A stretch of DNA of 43,294 bases from Silene noctiflora. Its lineage: Eukaryota; Streptophyta; Magnoliopsida; Caryophyllales; Caryophyllaceae. The stretch covers positions 434,736 to 478,029 of the forward strand of contig VHZZ01000034.1 of assembly GCA_009801015.1 (NCBI GenBank). The letters are read 5' to 3'. The notes below the pieces were generated by a model that worked only from the letters and a program-made list of their open reading frames with translations, was not told where the DNA came from and ran no database searches. The position numbers and the translations under genes were made by a program. Below, one piece after another: positions 34,050 to 43,200 of this stretch (its first letter is position 1; the number at the start of each line of letters is the position of its first letter).

Positions 34050-34513
34050 CTAGGGGTGTTAATGAGCCGAATCGAGCCCGAACTTGGCCTTGCTCAGCTT
34101 GTGCTCAAGAACCAAAACTCGAGCTCGAGCTTGGAAAAAATGTGCTCGTTATAAAGCTTGCGAGCTCGAGCCAAATCCGAGCCCAAATTGAGCCTATATA
34201 AAATTGTTTATTTTTTTTATTTTTTTTCTTTCGATATGTTCAATAACAAGGTTCAAAGGTTATATGTAAAAATATTTGGCAAATTAGCGAGACATTTGAT
34301 ACAAAAATATAATCATGATAAAATATTTGTATGAAATATGAGCAATATCTTATGTTATCACACAAGTTCGAGCTGCTCACGAGCTTTTCGAGTCGAGTCA
34401 GCCTTTGCTCGGCTTGACTCGTTAAACTCTCAAGCCGAGCCCGAGCCCGAGCCGAGCTTTGACCGAGCCGATCTCGAGTAGCTCGCGAGCTGTCTCGTCT
34501 CATTAACACCCCT
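34050..34513. mobile_element. hAT-type MITE rich in GAGCTCGAG motifs (464 bp)
   Basis: An exact 8-bp target duplication ACGTCAAA lies at 34042-34049 and 34514-34521. Ends AGGGGTGTTAATGAG / CTCATTAACACCCCT are inverted repeats. The subterminal regions are packed with GAGCTCGAGC and GAGCCGAGC motifs in opposite orientation. Confidence 0.88.
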
Positions 34514-34660
34514 ACGTCAAACCCTGATTCCGCTACACCGAGCTTAAAAAAAAAAAAAAAAAAAGTCCAACTCCGCTTATTTCCCGTGAACATATAAATT
34601 ACAAAAAGAAACAGTAAAATACAATTTCAAATTCATTCATTTTTACACTACACGAAAACT

Positions 34661-34837
34661 CGAAGACGGATATTGTTCGTCACATGCTGAAAACGGATGG
34701 TATCTCTCTTATAATATGTAAGTGACACCAATTACGAGGTGTTCCATTTTCCCCTACTTGTCGTACCACTTGCCTTATTATAGAAGGAACATTATCCGTC
34801 TTCAGCTTATGACTGATAATGCTCGTCATATTTAAGA
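34661..34837. mobile_element. Hairpin MITE, GACGGATAGTGT family, copy 5
   Basis: Left GAAGACGGATATTGTTCGTC and ATAATATGTAAGTGACACCA, centre GAGGTGTTCC, right CACTTGCCTTATTATAG and ATTATCCGTCTTCAGCTTATG. It sits about 250 bp upstream of the TMK-like ATG. Confidence 0.7.
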
Positions 34838-35046
34838 AAACTGTACCTACACACTATAGTCATCTTCTCATGCTGTGTCTCCTTCTCACTATGACACTCA
34901 ACTCTCATAAACTCCACAAATGTTTCACATTCATTAGATCCATCCACATTCTCCTATAATTCTTTCTCTTTTAAGAAAAATATTCTAAATTTCATACAAA
35001 ATTTCCTTTTTTTTGATAAATTTTGGTTAAGGATATCCATTCCATT

Positions 35047-35073
35047 ATGCAAAAATCATTGAAAAAACAATAA
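35047..35073 (+). promoter_or_regulatory. Upstream ORF in the TMK-like 5' leader
   Basis: ATG at 35047 opens an eight-codon frame (MQKSLKKQ) ending TAA at 35071-35073, 13 bp before the main ATG. If transcribed, it could reduce translation of the kinase. The transcript start is unknown. Confidence 0.4.
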
Positions 35074-35086
35074 AAAATATAAAACC

Positions 35087-38000
35087 ATGCAAAAAGATCA
35101 AATTTTTATGATTTTTACATGTTATAATTTACTGGGTTTTTGTTTAATTTCAGTAATTTGGTGTGAAACTAACCCAAATGATTTAAGAATTTTAAATGAA
35201 TTAAAAAATGGTTTAGAAAATCCTGAACTTCTTCAATGGCCTGCAAAAGATGATGATCCATGTGGTAATAAATGGAAAAATGTGTATTGTAATGGTGATA
35301 GAGTTACACAAATTCAAGTCCAAAATTTTGGACTTAAAGGCACACTTCCCAATGATTTTAATCAATTAACAAAATTGCAAAATTTAGGGTTTCAAAAAAA
35401 TAAATTTCATGGAAAATTACCCTCTTTTAGTGGATTAACTGAGTTAAAATATGCATTTTTAGATTACAATAATTTTGATGAAATTCCTGAAGATTTCTTT
35501 GATGGGTTGGTAAATGTTGAGGTTTTAGCATTAGATAGTAACCCTTTTAATGCAAGTAATGGAGGTTGGTTTTTACCTGATGATGTTGGGAAATTAACCT
35601 CTTTGGTTAATTTTTCAGCTGGTGGGTGTAATTTAGTTGGTAATTTACCTGAATTTCTTGGGTTTTTACCAAATCTTAATGCTTTAAGACTTGCTTATAA
35701 TAATTTTACTGGGTTTTTACCTTTGAGTTTTAACCAGTCAGTATTGCAGATTTTACTGTTGAATAATCAGCTTGGTGAAGGTTTTACTGGCACAATTGAT
35801 GTTATTGCTACAATGCCTTACCTTACTCAGGTATGGCTTCATGGAAATCACTTTACTGGTACAATTCCGGCCGCTATCGCGAATTTAACATCTTTAAGGG
35901 ATCTTAATCTGAATGGTAATCAGCTTGTTGGTGTAATCCCTGAAGGGTTAGCTTCATTAGGGTTGGACAAGTTGGATGTTAGTAATAATCTGTTGATGGG
36001 TGCAATTCCTAAGTTTAAGTTTAGTAATTTTTCGTTTGGATCGAATTCGTTTTGTCAGTCTGTTCCTGGTACTCCATGTTCTCCTAAAGTTACTGCACTG
36101 ATAGATTTTTTAACTGGTGTGGATTATCCTAGCTTTCTTGCTTCTCAATGGTCTGGTAATGATCCATGTGAAGGACCTTGGTTAGGTGTAAGTTGCGATT
36201 CGGATTCAAATGTTATTGTTCTTAATTTGCCCAATAGACATCTTAATGGCACCCTTAGTCCTTCAATTGGTAGTTTGGATTCGCTGCGTCAGATTCGACT
36301 GGGAGGGAACCATCTCAGTGATCAAATCCCTGAAGCCTTGACTAAGTTGAAGTCTTTGACTATGTTAGATGTGAGTGACAATAATTTCAATCCTCCGATG
36401 CCTAAGTTTCGAGCTGGTGTTCGTCTCATCACTGCTGGAAACCCGTTACTTGTTGCAAATCGTAGTAGCATTACCATTGCTCCTGTTGGTAGCCCACCAC
36501 GTATTAGTAACCCGCCGCGTATTAGTAACCCGCCGCCTACATTGCCTGGTTTTTCTCAGGGGAGTGCAATCCCACCTCAATCCGAGAAAAAGCATTCTCA
36601 TGGTATTGGTCCAAATCGTCCAAATCACAGTCCGAATTCTCCTTCTTACAAGCAAACTAGGCCCGGCAAATCCAAACGACTCACTTTCATAATGATAGTC
36701 ACTTCAATTGCTGCTATTGTTGTGTTGGCACTTCTTCTGGCTCTATTATACATTTTTTGCTGTAAGAGAAGGAGCAAAGCGACAATTGAGGCAAATGGGT
36801 CTGTTGTTGTTCACCCTAGGGATCCCTATGATCCCAACAATGTGGTTAAAGTAGCGATCTCACGTAACAACACTGGAAGCTTATTTACCCAAACTGAGAG
36901 CAGCTCTGAGAGTATGGCTAGTACTGGAGTGACAAATTCTCATGTGATCGAATCTGGAAACTTGGTCATATCAGTTCAAGTTCTTCGAAAAGTGACCAAT
37001 AATTTCGATGAAGAAAATCTACTCGGTCGTGGTGGGTTTGGGGCGGTTTACAAGGGGGAGCTTGTAGACGGTACAAAAATAGCTGTTAAGAGAATGGAGG
37101 CAGGGGTGATTAACAGTAAACAGTTGGATGAATTCCAGGCTGAGATTGCTGTTTTGTCCAAAGTGAGGCATCGCCATTTAGTATCTTTGTTTGGCTACGC
37201 CACTGAAGGAAAGGAAAGGCTTTTAGTTTATGAATTTTTGCCTCAAGGGGCTTTAAGCAGGCATCTGTTTCATTGGAAGAGCATGAAAACGGAGCCGTTA
37301 TCTTGGAAAAAGAGGCTTAGCATTGCTTTGGATGTTGCTAGAGGTATGGAATACCTTCACACGTTGGCGCAACAAAGTTTCATACACCGGGACTTGAAAT
37401 CTTCTAATATTCTATTGGATGAAGAGTACAGAGCTAAAGTTTCCGACTTTGGGTTGGTGAAACTTGCCCCTGATAAAGAGAAGTCTGTTGCTACCAGGCT
37501 TGCTGGAACATTTGGGTACCTAGCACCTGAATATGCTGGTATGTAATGCTCTTCGTAAACCTTCTGACCTTTATTTTTCGTAATTCTATACTCAAACCTA
37601 TTTGTTTTTCTCATATTGTAGAAAAATGTTTCTTATAGCGGTGTTTAACTCCGATTTCCTTTTAGAAATTTTGATGCATGATTGTCCTCCACACTTTCCG
37701 TCAATCTTTCAATCTAACCAATCTTCCTTCGGATCCTTCAGTGACAGGAAAAATCACGACTAAAGTCGATGTTTTCAGCTACGGAGTGGTACTAATGGAA
37801 CTCTTAACCGGCTTAGTAGCACTCGATGAGGACAGATCTGAAGAAAGCCGGTATTTAGCAGAGTGGTTCTGGAGAATAAAATCAAACAGAGAAACTCTAC
37901 TAGCCGCAATTGATCCTGTTCTAAACATCAAAGAAGAACTTTTCGAGAGCATTACCATAATAGCTGACCTGGCAGGGCACTGTACAGCACGGGACCCTAA

Positions 38001-38259
38001 CCATCGTCCTGATATGGGTCACGCAGTGAGCATACTTTCCCCACTTGTAGACAAATGGAGGCCATACTTTGATGAAACCGAAGATTATCTTGGCATCGAC
38101 TACAGTCAACCTCTCAAGGAGATGTTACAAGGGTGGCAAAAGGAAGAAGTCGAAAGCAAGGATAACAGTTATTGTACAAGCCTTGATAATAGCAGGGGAA
38201 GTATACCTGCTAAACCTACTGGATTCGCGGACTCCTTCACCTCTGCTGATGGTCGATGA
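35087..38259 (+). CDS. TMK: TMK-type leucine-rich-repeat receptor-like kinase (2 exons)
   Basis: Exons 35087-37538 and 37742-38259; GT-AG; CDS 2970 nt, 989 aa. Order: signal peptide (about 1-26, ending SVIWC); LRR N-cap; first LRR block; a non-LRR island with paired cysteines (FCQSVPGTPCSP and GNDPCEGPWLGVSCD); three more LRRs; a Pro/His/Ser-rich stalk; a membrane helix about 531-559; and a Ser/Thr kinase. Kinase motifs: GRGGFGAVYKG from residue ~647, ATP Lys 668, HRDLK with Asp 769, DFG with Asp 787, APEY. The intron splits GCTG|TG inside APEYAVTG, and the tail ends SFTSADGR, both TMK habits. TMKs act with ABP1-type auxin-binding proteins at the plasma membrane to drive cell expansion; that role is family knowledge. 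The subtype is not resolved. The stalk contains a duplicated PPRISN. Confidence 0.94.
36491..36526 (+). repeat. In-frame 18-bp tandem repeat (PPRISN x 2)
   Basis: CC-CG-CGTATTAGTAAC is repeated within the TMK-like stalk, giving PPRISNPPRISN. It keeps frame and lengthens the extracellular juxtamembrane region. Confidence 0.85.
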
Positions 38260-38994
38260 ACTCTTGTTAGCATTTTCTATAATATATATGAGTAGGAATT
38301 TCACACTTGTAGATGAATGTCGCGACTCTTTTAAGTTTAAATGTTTAGTGTGTATATCAGTATATGCTCGTGTTGGTTAATTACTTACTTTCGCGGTTAT
38401 TTGTGTGATTACCTTTGTGCTACATTATGTTTTGTAAGCTCAGCTACTATTTTGGGCAATCACATTTCCGTCTTTTATCGATAGCATTCACAGTCGAGTT
38501 AAATAATGTTAGAAAAGAAAGGGGTTGTTGGACATCATAACCTCATGACCGTCACAAGCAAGATTTGCTGAAGTTATACTCGGTAGTAAATGGAGCACCG
38601 AGCATGGAGCATGCAATTGCAATTACTTCTCTAAATTTCGTGTACCTGACCGGGTAGGGAATTGCAGGAAAATTGATTGCAGTACCAAATTATTCAATGA
38701 TGCTACGTGCTACCTAAAATGTGTACGTCTGAATTAGTATGATTTCGTCGGTAGACGGTAGACCGTAATAGTGCTTCTTTTTTCCCGGTTAAATATTTAC
38801 ATTATTAATACGTTATTCAGATTGAATATGGATTTTATAACCGTGAATTTTGTCATCCATTACACACCTTATAAAAATTAAAATTATCGACTAAATCACT
38901 TTATTATCACACAAATATTTGCGAGAGACGGTCCATCGTAAGTCGTAATTATATAACTAACTCCCCGATATTGTCTAGTAAATTAACGGAACAA
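38260..38994. other. Intergenic between TMK-like and CLB19
   Basis: Holds the TMK-like 3' UTR and the CLB19 promoter. No element with clear ends is seen. A fragment GAGAGACGGTCCATCGTAAG near 38922 resembles the GAGAGACGGTC repeat family. Confidence 0.45.
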
Positions 38995-40551
38995 ATGAAT
39001 TTTCCCGCCACCACAACCCAACTACCTCAACCGTCAATGCTTCCCTCAAATCAAATCCCATCAACTTTCCCGCCAAAATTAACTACCAGCAACCGGTTAC
39101 CGGTCACCACCGGTACAAAACCCGCTACCATCTCTCATAACCAATCTCAAAAATCGGTTGACCCGGTTGTTCCATGGACCTCTGCCATAGCTCGCCATTG
39201 TAAAAAAGGCAATCTTTCCGAGGCGGTAAAGGAGTTTACCCGAATGCGAATCGCGGGTATTGACCCGAATCATATTACATTAATCACACTTCTTTCGGGA
39301 TGTGCACATTTTCCGTCGAAAGCCGGGTTTATTGGGCCTGCAGTTCATGGGTATGTTAAAAAATTGGGATTGGATAGGGGAAATGTGAAGGTGGGTACCG
39401 TGATTGTCGACATGTATTCGAAATGTGGGCTTGTGGAATTGGCGAGGTTGAGTTTCGATGAGATTTCGGAGAAGAATTCGATGTCGTGGAATACTATGAT
39501 TGATGGGTATATGAGAAATGGGCGAATTGATGATGCAGTGAAGCTGTTTGATGAAATGCCTGTGAGAGATGTGATTTCTTGGACTGCGTTGATTGGCGGA
39601 TTTGTGAAGAAGGGTCTTGATGAGAAGGCTTTAGAGTGTTTTTGTGAGATGCAATTGTCTGGGGTTGAGCCGGATTATGTGACTGTAATCGCGGTGATTT
39701 CTGCTTCGGCTAATTTAGGTGCACTTAGTTTAGGTCTGTGGGTAAATAAATTTGTGATGGGGAAGCAGTTTAGGGAGAATATCCGAGTTTGCAACACGTT
39801 GATTGACATGTATGCTCGATGTGGTAGAGTGGATCTTGCCTGCGAAATTTTTGAGAAGATGGCAAGTCGTAGTTTAGTCTCTTGGAACTCAATAATCGGT
39901 GGATTTGCAATTAATGGCTATGCCGATGAAGCATTAGAATATTTCGATAGAATGAAGAGTGATGGGTTCAAGCCTGATGGAGTAACTTTTACTGGAGTTC
40001 TCACTGCTTGTAGCCATGCCGGGTTGGTATCCCAAGGTGTCGAGTACTTCAACGAGATGCAAATTGTTCATAATGTATTTCCAAGAATTGAACATTATGG
40101 TTGCTTAGTTGATCTACATAGTCGAGCAGGGAGGTTGGAAGATGCACTGAATGTTGTAAAAAACATGCCCATGAAGCCGAATGAAGTTGTTTTAGGGTCG
40201 TTATTGTCAGCGTGTAGAAATTCTGGAGATATTAGTTTAGCAGAGACGGTTATGAAGTATTTGGTTGATTTGGATCCTCGTGTTGACTCCAATTATGTGA
40301 TGCTAGCCAATATGTATGCTGAAGCCAAAAGCTGGGAAGGTTCAAGCAAGGTTCGTAGGAAAATGAAGAGTCACGGAATACAAAAGAGGCCGGGAATTAG
40401 CTCGATCGAGATAGAGGGTGGTATTCATGAATTTGTGGCTTCTGATAAGTCACATTCCGAGACCAGCTCTATTTATGGTATTTTGGAGATTCTGTCTTAT
40501 GATCTAGGGATCTGTGGATATCTGGAAGAGGCTATTATACCGGAACTGTAG
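38995..40551 (+). CDS. CLB19: Chloroplast pentatricopeptide repeat protein, CLB19-like (E class)
   Basis: Single exon, 518 aa. I start at the ATG at 38995; the open frame runs further upstream only through a TTG. The first 50 residues are rich in Ser, Thr and Pro with almost no acid, as in a plastid transit peptide. From VVPWTSAIARHCKKGNLSEA onward there are PLS-type PPR repeats, e.g. NSMSWNTMIDGYMRNGRIDD and DVISWTALIGGFVKKGLDEK, then GYVKKLGLDRG and EHYGCLVDLHSRAGRLEDAL. The C-terminus carries an E domain (RPGISSIEIEGGIHEF) and no DYW deaminase. It resembles Arabidopsis CLB19 (At1g05750) along its length. CLB19 is required for C-to-U editing of plastid rpoA and clpP transcripts, where each repeat reads one base of the target. 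No frame breaks. Confidence 0.88.
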   Translation: MNFPATTTQLPQPSMLPSNQIPSTFPPKLTTSNRLPVTTGTKPATISHNQSQKSVDPVVPWTSAIARHCKKGNLSEAVKEFTRMRIAGIDPNHITLITLLSGCAHFPSKAGFIGPAVHGYVKKLGLDRGNVKVGTVIVDMYSKCGLVELARLSFDEISEKNSMSWNTMIDGYMRNGRIDDAVKLFDEMPVRDVISWTALIGGFVKKGLDEKALECFCEMQLSGVEPDYVTVIAVISASANLGALSLGLWVNKFVMGKQFRENIRVCNTLIDMYARCGRVDLACEIFEKMASRSLVSWNSIIGGFAINGYADEALEYFDRMKSDGFKPDGVTFTGVLTACSHAGLVSQGVEYFNEMQIVHNVFPRIEHYGCLVDLHSRAGRLEDALNVVKNMPMKPNEVVLGSLLSACRNSGDISLAETVMKYLVDLDPRVDSNYVMLANMYAEAKSWEGSSKVRRKMKSHGIQKRPGISSIEIEGGIHEFVASDKSHSETSSIYGILEILSYDLGICGYLEEAIIPEL

Positions 40552-41355
40552 CCTGATCTCGTCCTGGCGCACGCTAATATCAAACAGTTTGATTTCAGTT
40601 TAGAGGTAAACGTACTGAACTCCGCCTTGCCTGATATATTGCTCTTTTACCATGGACTGAATGCTTATGCAAGCTTTAGAATGTGTATAAAACATGAAAA
40701 CAACAGACATCTGATACCATCAACGGAATTCGCAAATGTGAGGCTCCGCTTAGCTGGCCGAGTCACTGATCATGTGCTGGGATGTCGTGAGGTAGTGGTG
40801 GCATACTGGCGTGTCTCTGCAGAAAACCAAGTGTCTTGTGTTATTTGTATTATTCAGCGTGTCTTTGCTTGTGACGATCTTAAGCTTGTGTCGTCTCGCA
40901 ACACCTTTTTCCTTTTAAAATCAGGTATGAGTCGCGCATCACAAGCTTATGACGGTCACAAATAAGAATTTGTGTTATCATTTAGGTTTTAGATTAATAA
41001 TTGAATTTTTCATGTATTTATGATGATAAATTTATATAATAGTATCGTCTCAATCATTTGTTTATCTTATTAGAGTTCAGATTTATTCATGAAACGACAT
41101 AATTTGCTCGACCAAAGAAAAGTAACAGCAACCGAAACTTCTTACTTCTGCTTCTGCTTCTGCTTTTACTTAATTCTACAACAGACAGTGTTCAGCTAAA
41201 CAGCAAAGAACACAGTCATTTGAGATAACCGAAACCGGCTACGAAAAACATAAATTACATGACTTAAAACAGACAGTGTTTAGCTAAACAGCAAAAAAAA
41301 CACCGTCATTCGAGATAACCAACCCGAAACCGATTCAAAATCTGAGAAACAATCT
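40552..41355. other. Convergent 3' flanks of CLB19 and CLV3
   Basis: About 0.8 kb separates the two stop codons. It includes the CLB19 3' UTR, an ATTAATAATT cluster near 40992 and the 88-bp repeat at 41181. An open frame at 40627-40965 shows no family features. Confidence 0.5.
41181..41336. repeat. Diverged tandem repeat, 88-bp period, 1.8 copies
   Basis: ACAGACAGTGTTCAGCTAAA at 41181 recurs at 41269 as ACAGACAGTGTTTAGCTAAA. Both copies continue CAGCAAA, CGTCATT / AGTCATT and GAGATAACC. It lies 20-175 bp downstream of the CLV3 stop (minus strand). Confidence 0.85.
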
Positions 41356-42561
41356 TCATGGACTAATTCTGGGCCTTTTTTGTGGGCCATTGTTGTGATG
41401 AACTGGATCTGGCCCAGATGGCACATTTCTCGATTCCATATCATATTTGGGCTTTGCCTGCTCCACTGCTCCTGATTTCTTTGTGCTCACTATCCCCATC
41501 AGAAACTGCATGACATATTACATCTCAGTTAGGTTGTTCCGACTCTTCAATATTACCTTGCGTAGGGCTGAGAATCGGTCCAAGACCGGACCGAACCGGA
41601 CCAAACCGGACCGGACCGAATACCGAAAATAAAAATTTAGTGGACCGAAGACCGGATCTAAAACTTTCGGTCTTGGACCGGACCAAACCCGAAATATTTG
41701 ACCCGGTCCGGTCTTGGACCGAAATGGACCTAAAAATAGTTTTTTCACTGTTTCGTATACAATAATTACATTTTAATTCCGCTAAATAAAATGCATTTAA
41801 ATAATTAAACGACGTTTTTTTTATGAAAATCATTGACAATACTAATTTATTAAGTCTTTGGAAGATAAAATGTTAATATCGTTCATAATATTTTAATGAT
41901 TAATTTTAAAAACATGAAATTTGGTCCATTCGTTCTGAACCTAAATTAACCGGTCTTGGACCGGACCGGACCGAAGACCGAAACTTGGAAAAATGAGGAC
42001 CGAGGACCGGACCAAAATAATTCGGTCCGGGTTTGGTCCAGACCAAATGGTCCGGTCCGGTCCATTTTTCCGGACCTAAGTTTGCTCACTCGATATGAAC
42101 AGGACACTTGTACATTTCATTCTAGACCAAAAGCATCAAATATGTAGTCTGTATTCGGAATCAAAACAGTCAATGAAGTTATTATTTACTATTTTACTCT
42201 TAGAAAATTTACCTATTGTTTTCATTCATTTTTGACAGTTTTTTTACCAGTTACCTTTCTATTATGATGTACAAGCTCCTCATCAGTTGGCTTAAAAGAG
42301 ACGTAAAAATCTGCCATGCACAAGCAAAATCATCAGTAAAACTATAAAAACCGCAAAAAAATCACAAATTATAGAATAAGACGGTTAATTCATTCTACAT
42401 TTAAACATAAAAGGAGTATGATATGGGACCGTCTCATACAATAATAATTACGGAAAAAATACGGAGAAAAAAGAGAGACCAGTGGCAGAAGCTAGAGCAG
42501 TGTCCATGAACAAGAAGCTAGTAGTAAACAGTAGCATGAAGCATAAAACAGTAGGAGACAT
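41356..42561 (-). CDS. CLV3: CLAVATA3-like secreted peptide precursor (3 exons)
   Basis: Minus-strand exons 42561-42480 (82 nt), 42310-42255 (56 nt) and 41505-41356 (150 nt), all GT-AG. The phase is continuous, giving 95 aa against 96 in Arabidopsis CLV3, which also has three exons. Exon 1 encodes a signal peptide (MSPTVLCFMLLFTTSFLF, then MDTALASA). Exon 2 gives DFYVSFKPTDEELVHHNRK. Exon 3 carries the CLE dodecapeptide RNVPSGPDPVHH at residues 72-83, then a basic tail NNGPQKRPRISP. A post-CLE tail rich in N, P, R and Q is unusual among CLE precursors but is present in CLV3. In Arabidopsis the processed, hydroxylated and arabinosylated peptide is secreted from shoot and floral stem cells, binds CLV1/CLV2-CRN, and limits WUSCHEL, so loss enlarges meristems and adds carpels. 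Oddities: Asn at position 2 and Val at position 10, where CLV3 has Thr and Leu. The intron 1 donor (G|GTCTCT) is weak, but it is the only one nearby that keeps the frame. Intron 2 holds a MITE. Confidence 0.87.
41565..42093. mobile_element. MITE rich in GGACCGGACC motifs, inside CLV3 intron 2
   Basis: The left end TAGGGCTGAGAATCGGTCC and the right end GGACCTAAGTTTGCTCACTC are roughly inverted. The subterminal blocks are arrays of GACCGGACCG and GGTCCGGTCC. The layout is like that of the 34050 element (dense short motifs near both ends), suggesting hAT type. No target duplication was resolved. Confidence 0.6.
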
Positions 42562-42676
42562 GTTTTTTTGTTTCTGATACTGTAAAACAGAATGTTTTTT
42601 TTTTTAACCTAAGAAAACAGAGAATAGTAAACTAGGGTTTGTAAATTGTGAGAGAATAAGGTAAAAGTATGATGTA

Positions 42677-42683
42677 ATTTATA
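42677..42683 (-). promoter_or_regulatory. TATA box of CLV3
   Basis: TATAAAT on the minus strand within CCCTATAAATTAC, 116 bp upstream of the ATG at 42561. The inferred leader is about 80-90 nt. Confidence 0.55.
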
Positions 42684-42689
42684 GGGGAA

Positions 42690-43200
42690 GGAAATGTAAA
42701 GAGAAATTTACTGTTTTGTTTGGGTTAAAATGTTAAATGATTGTTTTGTGCAGCCATATCTGGTAGACTGTAACATTATTCCTGGATTTTTACATCAGCT
42801 TTCGTACTTTAATTTGACAGCGCCGTCTTCAGGTGTATTTTTCTCAAAATGTCATTGACATTTACTGTTGTTTTATCGTTATCTTGGGTTAAATCTTTAT
42901 TTGGGAGGCATCTTTTTTAAATTAAATTTGAAAAAAAAAAAAAGATTAGGTTGGATTTAAACTTATTTGTCGAAAAAATGCAAGTATAATGAAAAATCAT
43001 TGTTGCCAAAAAAAAAAAAAATAATAATAAATCGATAAATCTAGGGAATGGAACAGATTAACAAACAGACACGTCTTCTCTCGTGTGTTTAGTCATAACA
43101 CCGAGAAAATATTACAGATGTTAGCTAGTTTAGCTGGTAAGGTCTTGGTACTCGAGACATAGGCATTCACTTCTTTGGTATATTAGTTAAAATGAGCTAA
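42690..43200. other. CLV3 upstream region
   Basis: The presumed promoter, with poly(A) tracts near 42930 and 43008. A tRNA-like A box TTAGCTAGTTTAGCTGGTAA at 43123, without a B box, is probably a SINE fragment. No gene. Confidence 0.45.

Noticed and set aside
34240..34593. 117-aa minus-strand frame
   Set aside because: It lies almost wholly in the hAT MITE bounded by ACGTCAAA; its Arg/Ser-rich part is the GAGCTCGAG array.
36375..36692. 105-aa plus and 69-aa minus frames
   Set aside because: They are shadows of the TMK-like coding exon in other frames.
38971..38994. Upstream extension of CLB19 by eight codons
   Set aside because: It begins with TTG. The first in-frame ATG is at 38995 and still leaves a normal transit peptide.
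40627..40965. 112-aa frame downstream of CLB19
   Set aside because: No recognisable motif. It probably lies in the CLB19 3' UTR; kept only as flanking sequence.
41447..42147. Frames rich in RTGPK / GPVRSG
   Set aside because: They come from the GGACCGGACC arrays of the MITE in CLV3 intron 2, not from a protein gene.
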